Below, piece after piece: positions 19,114-26,526 of a stretch of 64,000 nucleotides of DNA. Origin of the DNA: Sphingosinicella sp041916975 (GTDB taxonomy: Bacteria > Pseudomonadota > Alphaproteobacteria > Sphingomonadales > Sphingomonadaceae); contig NZ_JAYRYK010000001.1 in NCBI RefSeq assembly GCF_041916975.1, forward strand, positions 1,116,001-1,180,000, in the 5' to 3' direction. Numbering within the stretch: the stretch's first letter is position 1; each line of letters starts with the position of its first letter. Both the position numbers and the translations under genes were made by a program. The notes below the pieces were generated by a model, which saw only the letters and a list, made by a program, of their open reading frames with translations, made no database searches and had not been told where the DNA came from.

Positions 19114-19506
19114 GTGCCGCGCCAGCGCACCGGGTCCGCCTCACCTTACGAGGCTGAAATCGGCTTCTCCCGCGCCATTCGCGTGGGAGACCGCATTCTC
19201 GTTTCGGGCACCGCACCCGTCGAGCCGGACGGAAGCTCAACGCCCGGCGATGCCGAGGCGCAGGCCCGGCGCTGCTTTGCGATCATCCTTGCCGCGATCG
19301 AACAGCTCGGCGGCAGCACCGCGGACGTCGTACGCACACGCATGTTCATCACCGATCCCACCGATGCCGACGCTGTCGGCCGCGCCCACGGTGCCGTTTT
19401 CCGCGAAATCCGCCCTGCCGCGACCATGGTCGTGATCGCCGCGCTGCTGCGCCCGGAATGGAAGGTGGAAATCGAGGCCGAGGCCATTATAGGAACGAGC
19501 GCATGA
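19114..19506 (+). CDS. RidA/YjgF-family protein without the usual catalytic Arg
   Basis: A 130-residue Rid-family protein. The family fold is recognisable from ILVSGTAPVEPDG, FAIILAAIEQLGGSTADVVRT and WKVEIEAEAI. Canonical RidA enamine deaminases carry an Arg in the PARS motif (Arg105 in E. coli). Here the position reads PAATMVV, so the imine-hydrolysing Arg is absent, as in the less studied Rid subgroups. It begins at GTG 19114, 4 bases after mmsA, and its stop overlaps the acyl-CoA dehydrogenase start (ATGA). A role in branched-chain catabolism is inferred from this position. Confidence 0.85.
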   Translation: MPRQRTGSASPYEAEIGFSRAIRVGDRILVSGTAPVEPDGSSTPGDAEAQARRCFAIILAAIEQLGGSTADVVRTRMFITDPTDADAVGRAHGAVFREIRPAATMVVIAALLRPEWKVEIEAEAIIGTSA

Positions 19507-20651
19507 CCCAATTCGATCTCACCGACGACCAGCGCGCGATCCAGGAAATGGCGCAGCGATTCACCGCCGACGCCATCACGCCCTTCGCGGCGAAGTGGGA
19601 CGAAGACCACGTCTTCCCGCGCGACACGATCAAGTCCGCCGCCGAGCTCGGCTTCGCGGCGATCTACGTGTCGGAAGCCTCGGGCGGCATCGGCCTCGGG
19701 CGGCTCGAATCCGCGCTCATCATGGAAGCGATGGCCTACGGCTGCCCGGCAGTCTCCGCGTTCATCTCGATCCACAACATGGCGTCGTGGATGATCGACA
19801 GCTTCGGCTCCGAAACCGTGAAGACGAAGTACCTGCCGAGCCTCGTCACGATGGACCGGATCGCGAGCTACTGCCTCACCGAGCCGGGCTCGGGGTCGGA
19901 CGCCGCCGCGCTCAAGACCAAGGCGGTGCTTGATGGCGACCATTATGTCGTCACCGGCTCGAAGGCATTCATCTCGGGCGCCGGGCAGAACGAGGTGTAC
20001 GTCACCATGGTCCGCACCGGCGGCGAGGGCCCCAAGGGCATCTCCTGCCTCGTGATCGAAAAGGACATGCCGGGCGTCAGCTTCGGTGCGAACGAGCGCA
20101 AGATGGGCTGGCGCGCCCAGCCGACCGCGCAGGTCAATTTCGACGGCGTGCGCGTTCCGGTCGAAAACCTCGTCGGCGCCGAGGGCGACGGCTTCAAGAT
20201 CGCGATGGCGGGCCTTGACGGCGGCCGTCTCAACATTGGCGCGTGCAGCCTCGGCGGCGCGCAGCGCGCGATCGACGAGGCGCTTGCCTACACGCGCCAG
20301 CGCAGCCAGTTCGGCAAGGCGATCGCCGATTTCCAGAACACGCAGTTCCGCCTCGCCGACATGGAGACGGAGCTTCAGGCCGCGCGTATCCTGCTCTATG
20401 CCGCCGCTGCGAAGGTGACGGCGAAGTCGCCCGACAAGACCAAGTTCTCGGCGATGGCGAAGCGCTTCGCGACCGACACCGGTATGTCGGTGGTGGACCG
20501 CGCGCTGCAGATGTTCGGCGGTTATGGCTATCTGCAGGATTATCCGGTCGAGAAGCTGTACCGCGACCTTCGTGTCCACCAGATCCTCGAAGGCACGAAC
20601 GAGATCATGCGCGTCGTCATCGCACGCGAATTGATGCGGGCCGCAAACTAG
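19503..20651 (+). CDS. Acyl-CoA dehydrogenase, probably isobutyryl-CoA or short branched-chain type
   Basis: A 382-residue FAD enzyme that introduces the alpha,beta double bond in acyl-CoAs. Family marks are CLTEPGSGSDAAAL, KAFISGAGQNEVYVTMVRT and the C-terminal FGGYGYLQDYPVEKLYRDLR. The catalytic Glu lies in the HQILEGTNEIMR stretch near the C-terminus, a position shared with isobutyryl-CoA dehydrogenases. The start ATG at 19503 overlaps the stop of the RidA-like gene. With mmsA upstream it most likely performs the second step of valine degradation. Substrate specificity is inferred from context. Confidence 0.93.
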   Translation: MTQFDLTDDQRAIQEMAQRFTADAITPFAAKWDEDHVFPRDTIKSAAELGFAAIYVSEASGGIGLGRLESALIMEAMAYGCPAVSAFISIHNMASWMIDSFGSETVKTKYLPSLVTMDRIASYCLTEPGSGSDAAALKTKAVLDGDHYVVTGSKAFISGAGQNEVYVTMVRTGGEGPKGISCLVIEKDMPGVSFGANERKMGWRAQPTAQVNFDGVRVPVENLVGAEGDGFKIAMAGLDGGRLNIGACSLGGAQRAIDEALAYTRQRSQFGKAIADFQNTQFRLADMETELQAARILLYAAAAKVTAKSPDKTKFSAMAKRFATDTGMSVVDRALQMFGGYGYLQDYPVEKLYRDLRVHQILEGTNEIMRVVIARELMRAAN

Positions 20652-20983
20652 TGGCGCCGCTCGCCGCGCTCGCCGCCCTCAACGGTCTTCTTGCCGTTGC
20701 GGTCGGCGCGTTCGGTGCGCACGCGATGACGGACCCGCAGGCGAAGGCCTGGGTCACGACCGGTGCCGTCTATGGTCTCGCTCATGCTGCGACGGCGCTT
20801 GCCGTGCTGACGCGTGCGCCCACGGCAGCATGGAGCATGACGCTCGGCGCGCTCATCTTTTCGGGCACGCTCTATCTGATGGCACTCGGCCTGCCGCGCT
20901 GGCTCGGCGCGGTGACGCCGATCGGCGGCGTGCTGATGATCGTCGGCTGGGCGCTCCTCATCTGGCACGCGCTTCGCGCCTGA
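20651..20983 (+). CDS. DUF423 membrane protein
   Basis: A 110-residue inner-membrane protein with four hydrophobic helices and the DUF423 signature at the N-terminus (LNGLLAVAVGAFGAHAM) and C-terminus (TPIGGVLMIVGWALL). It starts at GTG 20651, sharing the final G of the acyl-CoA dehydrogenase stop codon (TAGTG), so translation is probably coupled. DUF423 proteins (YgdD type) are widespread small membrane proteins without an established function. Its attachment to a valine-catabolic operon may be incidental. Confidence 0.85.
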   Translation: MAPLAALAALNGLLAVAVGAFGAHAMTDPQAKAWVTTGAVYGLAHAATALAVLTRAPTAAWSMTLGALIFSGTLYLMALGLPRWLGAVTPIGGVLMIVGWALLIWHALRA

Positions 20984-21055
20984 CGGCTTAAATAGCGGTG
21001 CCGTTCGCCGAAACACGCTAGCTTCCCCTCGATTCGAATCGAGGGAAGACACGCC

Positions 21056-22081
21056 ATGACCATCTCGCAGCAATGGACACTCGCCAGCCGCCCGCAGGGC
21101 GCGCCCACGGCAGAGAACTTCAAGTGGGTCGAGACCGAGCTTCCTGCGCCCGGCGAGGGGCAGGTGCTTGCCCGCACGCTGTGGATGTCGCTCGATCCCT
21201 ATATGCGCGGCCGCATGTCGGAGGGTGCCTCCTACGCTTCGCCCGTGCCGATCGGCGGCGTGATGGAAGGCGAAACGGTCGGCGAGATCATCGAGTCTCG
21301 CGACAGCCGCTTCAAGCCGGGCGATATCGTCGCCGGGCGTTCGGGTTGGCAATCGCACTGGGTGCTTCCCGCCACCGAACTGCGCCCGCTCCCCAAAGGC
21401 CCCTTCCCGCTCTCCTACCACCTCGGGATACTCGGGATGCCCGGCCTCACCGCCTACACCGGCCTCATGCGGATCGGTCAGCCGAAAGCAGGCGAAACCG
21501 TCTGCGTCGCCGCCGCCTCAGGCGCCGTCGGCGCCATCGTCGGACAGATCGCGCAGCGTCTCGGTTGTCGCACCGTCGGCATCGCGGGCGGCAAGGCGAA
21601 GTGCGATTTCGTCGTGAACGAACTCGGCTTCGACACCTGCCTCGATCACCATGACGCAAACCTCGGCACCGCGCTCAAGGAAGCGGCCCCCAAGGGCATC
21701 GACATCTATTTCGAGAACGTCGGCGGCAAAGTCTGGGAAGCCGTGCTCCCTCGCCTCAACGACTTCGCTCGCGTCCCCGTCTGCGGTCTCATCGCCGGCT
21801 ACAATGCCGCGAGCCGCGAGGAGCTCTCCGGCAGCATCCTGATGGCCGAGCTGATGCGCGCCGTTCTCGTGAAGCGCCTCCACCTCGAAGGCTTCATCGT
21901 CAGCGATTACTGGGCCGAGACGATGCCGAAGTTCGCCGCCGACATGACGCGCTGGCAGGGCGAGAAGCCCTTCGTCTACCGCGAGGACGTGACCGAGGGG
22001 CTGGAGAACGCGCCCAAGGCCTTCATCGGGCTCCTTGAGGGCAAGAACTTCGGCAAAGCCGTGGTGAAGGTGGCGGACTAA
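21056..22081 (+). CDS. NADP-dependent oxidoreductase, MDR/CurA-like
   Basis: A 341-residue zinc-independent medium-chain reductase of the leukotriene B4 dehydrogenase/CurA group, which reduces double bonds of alpha,beta-unsaturated carbonyls with NADPH. The N-terminal GroES-like part has LWMSLDPYMRGRMSE, a hallmark of the group. The Rossmann motif is AASGAVGAIVGQIAQRLG near residue 150, followed by IAGGKAKCDFV (the Lys binds the NADP phosphate) and the YFENVGGKVWEAVLPRL motif. Zinc ligands are absent, as expected. It converges with the chemoreceptor gene, the two stop codons overlapping by 3 bases. Confidence 0.93.
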   Translation: MTISQQWTLASRPQGAPTAENFKWVETELPAPGEGQVLARTLWMSLDPYMRGRMSEGASYASPVPIGGVMEGETVGEIIESRDSRFKPGDIVAGRSGWQSHWVLPATELRPLPKGPFPLSYHLGILGMPGLTAYTGLMRIGQPKAGETVCVAAASGAVGAIVGQIAQRLGCRTVGIAGGKAKCDFVVNELGFDTCLDHHDANLGTALKEAAPKGIDIYFENVGGKVWEAVLPRLNDFARVPVCGLIAGYNAASREELSGSILMAELMRAVLVKRLHLEGFIVSDYWAETMPKFAADMTRWQGEKPFVYREDVTEGLENAPKAFIGLLEGKNFGKAVVKVAD

Positions 22082-23604
22082 GCCGCGCGGAGTTCCGCGA
22101 GGACGCTTCGCACCGTCTGATCGAGTTCATTCGATCGCTCCGACACGCTGGTCGCGATCTGGTCGGCCTGCTGCATCGCGTTCGCGACTTCACCAAGAAC
22201 GCGGCCAAGCGCCTCAACGTCGCCCGACGCAGCGTCGATCTGCACGGCCATCTCATCGGCAGCGGATGCGATCTCGGTCGTTGCCCGGATCTGATGGCTG
22301 ACAGCATCCGCGATGCCCGCTGTCGAGGTGTCGATCGAATGCACCTTGCCTGTTGCATCCGAGATCGCGCTCGAAACGCTGGCGGTCGCCGCGCGGATGT
22401 CCGCGAGGTGGCGCTCGATCTGACGCGTCGCGTCTGCGGTCTGAGACGACAGCAGTTTCATCTCGTTCGCAACGATCAGGAAGCCCGACCCGTCACCGGA
22501 CTGACGCGCGGCCTCGATCGCTGCGTTGAACGAGAGCATGTGGCTCTGCGCAGCGACCTGCGAAATGATGCCGAGAATCTGGCTCGCGGCATCAACGGTG
22601 TTGCCGAGCGCCTTGATCTCCGGCTCCAGCTGCTGCGTTGCGCTTGCCGCTTCCCGCGCCGTGTCGCGTGCTTGCCCTGAATTAGCGCCGACGGCGTGGA
22701 TCGATGACACGAGCGCGCCCGTGTCGGCGACGACGGCCCGCACTTCCTGCTCGGCGCGCCGGTGGGATTTGCGCAGTTGCTCGGAACGGAGAGCCGCACC
22801 GGAGAGCAGGCGCACCAACTCCTCCTTGCTGCTCGCGAGCTGCACACCCATGCTGTTGAGATCGGAAACAATCGCGCCGAGCCGCGCCTCCAGTGCATCG
22901 GCGACGAGGCGTCTGCGGTCCGCCGCCTCGGCGGCACGGCGCATACTTTCTTCCGCGACGCGATGATGTTCTGCTTCCGCCTGCGCGATCTTCAGTGCCT
23001 TCAGACTGGCTTCGGCCTCGCCCCTCGCCACATCGGCTTCCACGCGCAGCGCAAGGCTGCGCTGCGCCTCTTCCGCCTTGCCGTTGACGAATTCGGAGAG
23101 CTGACCGACGATCCACAGCAGCATCCCCGTTTGCAGCACCACGATCACGGCATGTAGCAGAACCCGCGGAATATCGCCGCCGCCGGCGAAGACCCAGTCC
23201 GGCGCGAGGACGCTGAGCGCAAGATGATGAACGGCGATAAGCCCGGCAGCCGCGATCAGTGCGCGGCGATCACACAGGACTGTGAGCCCGGCCAGCATGG
23301 AGAAGAAGTACATGTGCATGTCCATCTGCCACGGGTGGCCGTTCATCAGGTACAAGAACATACCCGGAAAACACACTGCCGTGAGCGCCAGCGTGGTACG
23401 CTGGGCAGCATCGACCACCGGAGACCGTAAAACCCAAAGCGTCGGAACAACGGTAAGGGCGAGCGCAATGGCGACGACCGAGAACGTCTCAGCCTTGCCG
23501 GTCATTACGCCGACGGCACTGAGGGCAATGCAATTCGCTGCGAACGCGCCAACGAGAAGCCGCGCACCGGCGCGGCGGATCGGGAAAAGGGCGGCGGCGC
23601 TCAT
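22078..23604 (-). CDS. Methyl-accepting chemotaxis-type receptor with multi-helix membrane domain and no HAMP
   Basis: A 508-residue chemoreceptor. About six hydrophobic helices occupy residues 10-190, with conserved-looking polar motifs HPWQMDMHMYFF and AVHHLALSVLAPDWVF near the membrane. A coiled-coil (residues about 195-265) leads to the signalling hairpin LSFNAAIEAARQSGDGSGF, the tip that binds CheA/CheW. No HAMP domain is visible and the cytoplasmic arm is short. The ATG at 23604 overlaps the stop of the upstream small gene (ATGA), so an in-frame GTG at 23631 is rejected. No other che genes are near. Ligand unknown. Confidence 0.9.
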   Translation of the reverse strand: MSAAALFPIRRAGARLLVGAFAANCIALSAVGVMTGKAETFSVVAIALALTVVPTLWVLRSPVVDAAQRTTLALTAVCFPGMFLYLMNGHPWQMDMHMYFFSMLAGLTVLCDRRALIAAAGLIAVHHLALSVLAPDWVFAGGGDIPRVLLHAVIVVLQTGMLLWIVGQLSEFVNGKAEEAQRSLALRVEADVARGEAEASLKALKIAQAEAEHHRVAEESMRRAAEAADRRRLVADALEARLGAIVSDLNSMGVQLASSKEELVRLLSGAALRSEQLRKSHRRAEQEVRAVVADTGALVSSIHAVGANSGQARDTAREAASATQQLEPEIKALGNTVDAASQILGIISQVAAQSHMLSFNAAIEAARQSGDGSGFLIVANEMKLLSSQTADATRQIERHLADIRAATASVSSAISDATGKVHSIDTSTAGIADAVSHQIRATTEIASAADEMAVQIDAASGDVEALGRVLGEVANAMQQADQIATSVSERSNELDQTVRSVLAELRAA

Positions 23605-23906
23605 GCCCGCCTCACCGTTCGGGAAGCGCACGCATTGTCCGTGCCCACAAGTGGCAGCGGCAAGGCTCCTGCGCGAAACAGCGCGGCGACCATCGCGCCC
23701 GGCGAGCCACTTGCAACGATCGCGCTGCCGTCAGGGCTGATCTGCAGGATGCGCGCATTGACCGCGCTGAGGTGGGGCACAAGACGCCCCGCGTCGCCGC
23801 CCTGCAAATCGACACCCCTGACGAATGCCGTGGGCGCGGAAAGCCAGAGCGCAAGCGGCGCTGCGGCAATGCATATGAGTTGAACGAAAGTCCGCACCTT
23901 CACCAT
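23601..23906 (-). CDS. Small exported or membrane-anchored protein cotranslated with the chemoreceptor
   Basis: A 101-residue protein not recognised from any family. A hydrophobic segment at about residues 7-28 (VQLICIAAAPLALWLSAPTA) looks like a signal peptide or anchor. The rest is a small, mixed hydrophobic domain with DLQGGDAGRLVPHL and ILQISPDGSAIV and one Cys near the end. The ATG at 23906 has a strong AGGGAG ribosome site; its TGA overlaps the chemoreceptor ATG. That coupling suggests a periplasmic or membrane partner of the receptor, for example in ligand capture. This is inference. Confidence 0.7.
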   Translation of the reverse strand: MVKVRTFVQLICIAAAPLALWLSAPTAFVRGVDLQGGDAGRLVPHLSAVNARILQISPDGSAIVASGSPGAMVAALFRAGALPLPLVGTDNACASRTVRRA

Positions 23907-23943
23907 ACGCAACTCCCTGCCTGTTCAAAGGCTTAGAGCTTAA

Positions 23944-23951
23944 ATGGTTAA
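23944..23951 (-). promoter_or_regulatory. CtrA-type motif upstream of the chemoreceptor operon
   Basis: The minus strand reads TTAACCAT, identical to the short CtrA-binding motif described in Caulobacter. It continues as TTAACCATTTAA, a TTAA-N4-TTAA dyad. It is 38 bases before the start codon of the small exported gene. CtrA commonly controls motility and chemotaxis genes in alphaproteobacteria. Confidence 0.4.
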
Positions 23952-23973
23952 GGACACGTTTGCCGTGGCACGC

Positions 23974-24615
23974 TCATTCACTTCCTGGTGCGCGCGGCGC
24001 CGTTACGCCAAAGCGGACGCTGACCATCCGCAAAGCGAATGTCGCCAACGCGCCCACGATGCCCACGGCGGCCGACGGCAGGCCGAGCGCGTCGCCCACG
24101 ACGACGACCGCAGCGCCGAGCATTGCCGCGAGCGCATAGAGTTCGCCGACCTTGAGGACGCGTGGCACCTCTGCGAGGAGGACGTCGCGGAGCGCGCCGC
24201 CACCAACGGCTGTGAGCACGCCGAGCAGCACCGCGGGGAGCGGATCGATACCGTAGGTAAGCGCCTTGCGCGCACCGGCGACGGCGAAGAAGCCGAGCGC
24301 CATCGCATCGAACAACATCACGGGCTGGCTCGCCCGTTCGATCAGGCGGTGCCCGAAGAACACCACGATCGCGGCCGCCAGCGCGGAGGGCAGGTATAAG
24401 GGATTCGCCAACGCCGCAACGGGGGTTGCGCCGATGAGCATGTCGCGCGCCATGCCGCCCGCGAGACCGGTGACAATCGCCAGTACGAACACCCCGAACA
24501 CATCAAGCTTGTGCCGCACAGCGAGCAGCGCGCCGCCAAGCGCGGAGACGAAGATCCCGGCAAGGTCTGCCCAGAGCTCGACGGGGCCGAGCACGACCGG
24601 AGGAAGTTCGTTCAT
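23974..24615 (-). CDS. TRIC-type channel family protein (YadS/UPF0126)
   Basis: A 213-residue inner-membrane protein made of two repeats of three helices plus a seventh helix, the layout of prokaryotic TRIC cation channels. The paired glycine-rich kinks are visible as TGLAGGMARDMLIG in the first repeat and TAVGGGALRDVLLAEVPRVL in the second. Length and internal symmetry match the family. TRIC homologues conduct monovalent cations; physiological roles in bacteria are poorly known, and some relatives have been linked to amino-acid export. The start overlaps the stop of the YdjM-like gene (ATGA at 24615-24612), so the two are translated together. Confidence 0.9.
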   Translation of the reverse strand: MNELPPVVLGPVELWADLAGIFVSALGGALLAVRHKLDVFGVFVLAIVTGLAGGMARDMLIGATPVAALANPLYLPSALAAAIVVFFGHRLIERASQPVMLFDAMALGFFAVAGARKALTYGIDPLPAVLLGVLTAVGGGALRDVLLAEVPRVLKVGELYALAAMLGAAVVVVGDALGLPSAAVGIVGALATFALRMVSVRFGVTAPRAPGSE

Positions 24616-25550
24616 TGCGCCGGCTCCTGCACGGTCGCTTCTATGCGGAACAAGGCCGGGCCCCGACTTTCCACGAAACGCGCGTCGTTGAGTACAACGC
24701 GGGCGGCACCGCTTTCCCGCGTCACCTCGGCGAACGGTAGCCGCGACCAGTAGAGGAAGTCGGCGATTTCCTTGCTTTGCGCCTTAGCGGCGAGAATGGC
24801 CGGGTCGTCCATGTGCGTCGCGAACGGCACCTCCACAGACAAACGCGGCGGGAGCAGGCTCGCCTCGCCGTAGCCGTAGCGGCCTCCCACGTCGTAAATC
24901 ATCTGGCGCCGGAACGGGTTGATCGGCGGCGTGTTCGCCACAACCTGTTGCGGCTTTCCATAGCCCGCGGCGTCCACGGCTTCCGCCATTTTCACCTCCG
25001 CGACGTGGCTACCGTAGCCCATCAGACCGATATAGGCCGCCACAACGACGAGTGCCGCACGCGCCGGGCCCTCGCGCTTTCGGCGGCGGGCAAGGAACAC
25101 ACCGAGGCCGAGCGCAAGCCAGACCCACAGGTCGATGATGAACAACGTGTCGCCGTAGAACCAGCGCTCGGAAAACGGCATCAGCAGGCGGATACCGTAG
25201 ACGTTCAGGAAATCGAGCGCTGGATGCGAGAGCACGCCGATCGCCGAGAGCACGAAGAGCCAGCCGAGATGCACCGGCAGCCGGCTTTCCGGCCGCGTTC
25301 CGCGCCGGGCCTGCCAGCGATCGAACGCCTGCATTGCAAAGGCAAGGCCGGGGATCATGATCGCCCACGCCAGCGGCCCGTGCGTGATGCCGCGTCGGAA
25401 TGCGAGGTTCTCGCCAAACGCGAGCCCGATCACATCGATGTCGGGCAGGTTGGCTGCGATGACGAGCGTGGCGACGCCAAGCCCCGTCCTGCGTTTCAGC
25501 CCCGCTTCGCCGAGCGCCCATCCGGCGAGTGCGTGTGTGAGATTATCCAT
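24612..25550 (-). CDS. YdjM-like membrane-bound metal-dependent hydrolase family protein
   Basis: A 312-residue membrane protein of the LexA-binding/YdjM (DUF457) family. The N-terminal MDNLTHALAGWALGEAG, ANLPDIDVIG and FRRGITHGPLAWAIM contain the conserved His and Asp residues presumed to bind a metal. A further His/Asp pair occurs in SHPALDFLNVYG. Several helices follow, then a soluble C-terminal domain of about 110 residues. The stop overlaps the TRIC-like gene. Enzymatic function is unproved for the family, although some members of it influence phospholipid or DNA-damage phenotypes. Confidence 0.87.
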   Translation of the reverse strand: MDNLTHALAGWALGEAGLKRRTGLGVATLVIAANLPDIDVIGLAFGENLAFRRGITHGPLAWAIMIPGLAFAMQAFDRWQARRGTRPESRLPVHLGWLFVLSAIGVLSHPALDFLNVYGIRLLMPFSERWFYGDTLFIIDLWVWLALGLGVFLARRRKREGPARAALVVVAAYIGLMGYGSHVAEVKMAEAVDAAGYGKPQQVVANTPPINPFRRQMIYDVGGRYGYGEASLLPPRLSVEVPFATHMDDPAILAAKAQSKEIADFLYWSRLPFAEVTRESGAARVVLNDARFVESRGPALFRIEATVQEPAQ

Positions 25551-25598
25551 TGGCCGCGCACCTTATTGGGCGGTGCGCCCGCGTTCAACGGCGCTCGG

Positions 25599-26375
25599 TC
25601 AGTTACGGAACGAGGGGTCGATCCGGTCCAGCTTCCGAAGGAGTGCAGGCCATGCGAGCATCTTGTTGAGCATCATCATCCCCGGCCCGGTCGACTGGTC
25701 CTTCACCTTTTCGGGCGTGCCCTGCGGCGGCGTGTTCAGGTTTTCGCGCCCGGCAGCGAGCATGTGGACCTGCGCTTCGCAGGCACGCTCCAGGAAATAC
25801 ATGCGCATGAACGCGTCAGCCACCGTCTCGCCCACGGTGAGCGTGCCGTGGTTACGCAGGATCATGGCGTTCTTCGTACCCATGTCCGCGACCAGCCGCT
25901 CGCGCTCATCAAGGTCGGTCGCGATGCCTTCATAGTCGTGGTAGGCGATGTCGTGCTGCGCGACCATCGCGGTCTGCGTGTGCGGCAGCAGGCCGAAATC
26001 CATCGCCGAAACTGCCTGCCCATAAGGCGTGTGCAGGTGAACCACGGCCTTTGCATCCTCGCGCGCCATGTGGATCGCAGAGTGGATGGTGAAGCCAGCC
26101 GGATTGGTGACGTAGGGCGTTTCGCCGACAGCGTTGCCGTGCACGTCGATCTTCACGAGGCTCGACGCGGTGATCTCTTCGAACATCAGGTTGTACGGGT
26201 TTATCAGGAAGTGATGCTCCGGCCCCGGCACGCGCACCGAGAGGTGCGTGAAGATGAGGTCGTCCCACCCGTAGTGCGCGACGAGGCGGTATGCCGCCGC
26301 GAGATCGACGCGGGCGCTCCACTCCTCGTCCGAAACCTTGCTCTGCACCGACGGCATCTGGATCGCGGTGGCCAT
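25599..26375 (-). CDS. Class II aldolase/adducin family protein
   Basis: A 258-residue protein of the class II aldolase fold. Zinc-binding His candidates are in VVHLHTPYGQ near residue 110 and LRNHGTLTVGE near 176; the family glycine-rich start is DLIFTHLSVRVPG. It matches the adducin-like subgroup found as single genes in proteobacteria, so a specific sugar-phosphate substrate cannot be named. The frame extends upstream to 26432, but the ATG at 26375 has a GGGGAG ribosome site. It is separated by 48 bases from the YdjM-like gene downstream and is divergent from phoD. Confidence 0.88.
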   Translation of the reverse strand: MATAIQMPSVQSKVSDEEWSARVDLAAAYRLVAHYGWDDLIFTHLSVRVPGPEHHFLINPYNLMFEEITASSLVKIDVHGNAVGETPYVTNPAGFTIHSAIHMAREDAKAVVHLHTPYGQAVSAMDFGLLPHTQTAMVAQHDIAYHDYEGIATDLDERERLVADMGTKNAMILRNHGTLTVGETVADAFMRMYFLERACEAQVHMLAAGRENLNTPPQGTPEKVKDQSTGPGMMMLNKMLAWPALLRKLDRIDPSFRN

Positions 26376-26526
26376 GATCGTCTCCCCGGCATTGTTCAGC
26401 CTTTCAACAAGTGTGCCCCAGCCGGCGCGCAATGCAAAGCTGGCAGGTTTTGGGGTTTGGGGCGCGTGATCTCAGTGTCACATTCCGGGCCTAACAGGCT
26501 GCCGAACGCTACCCTGAAAGGCCACC

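Noticed and set aside
17466..19130. Open frame of 554 codons antisense to mmsA
   Set aside because: It mirrors the mmsA gene frame, has His/Arg/Asp-rich composition typical of antisense frames in GC-rich genes, and no domain.
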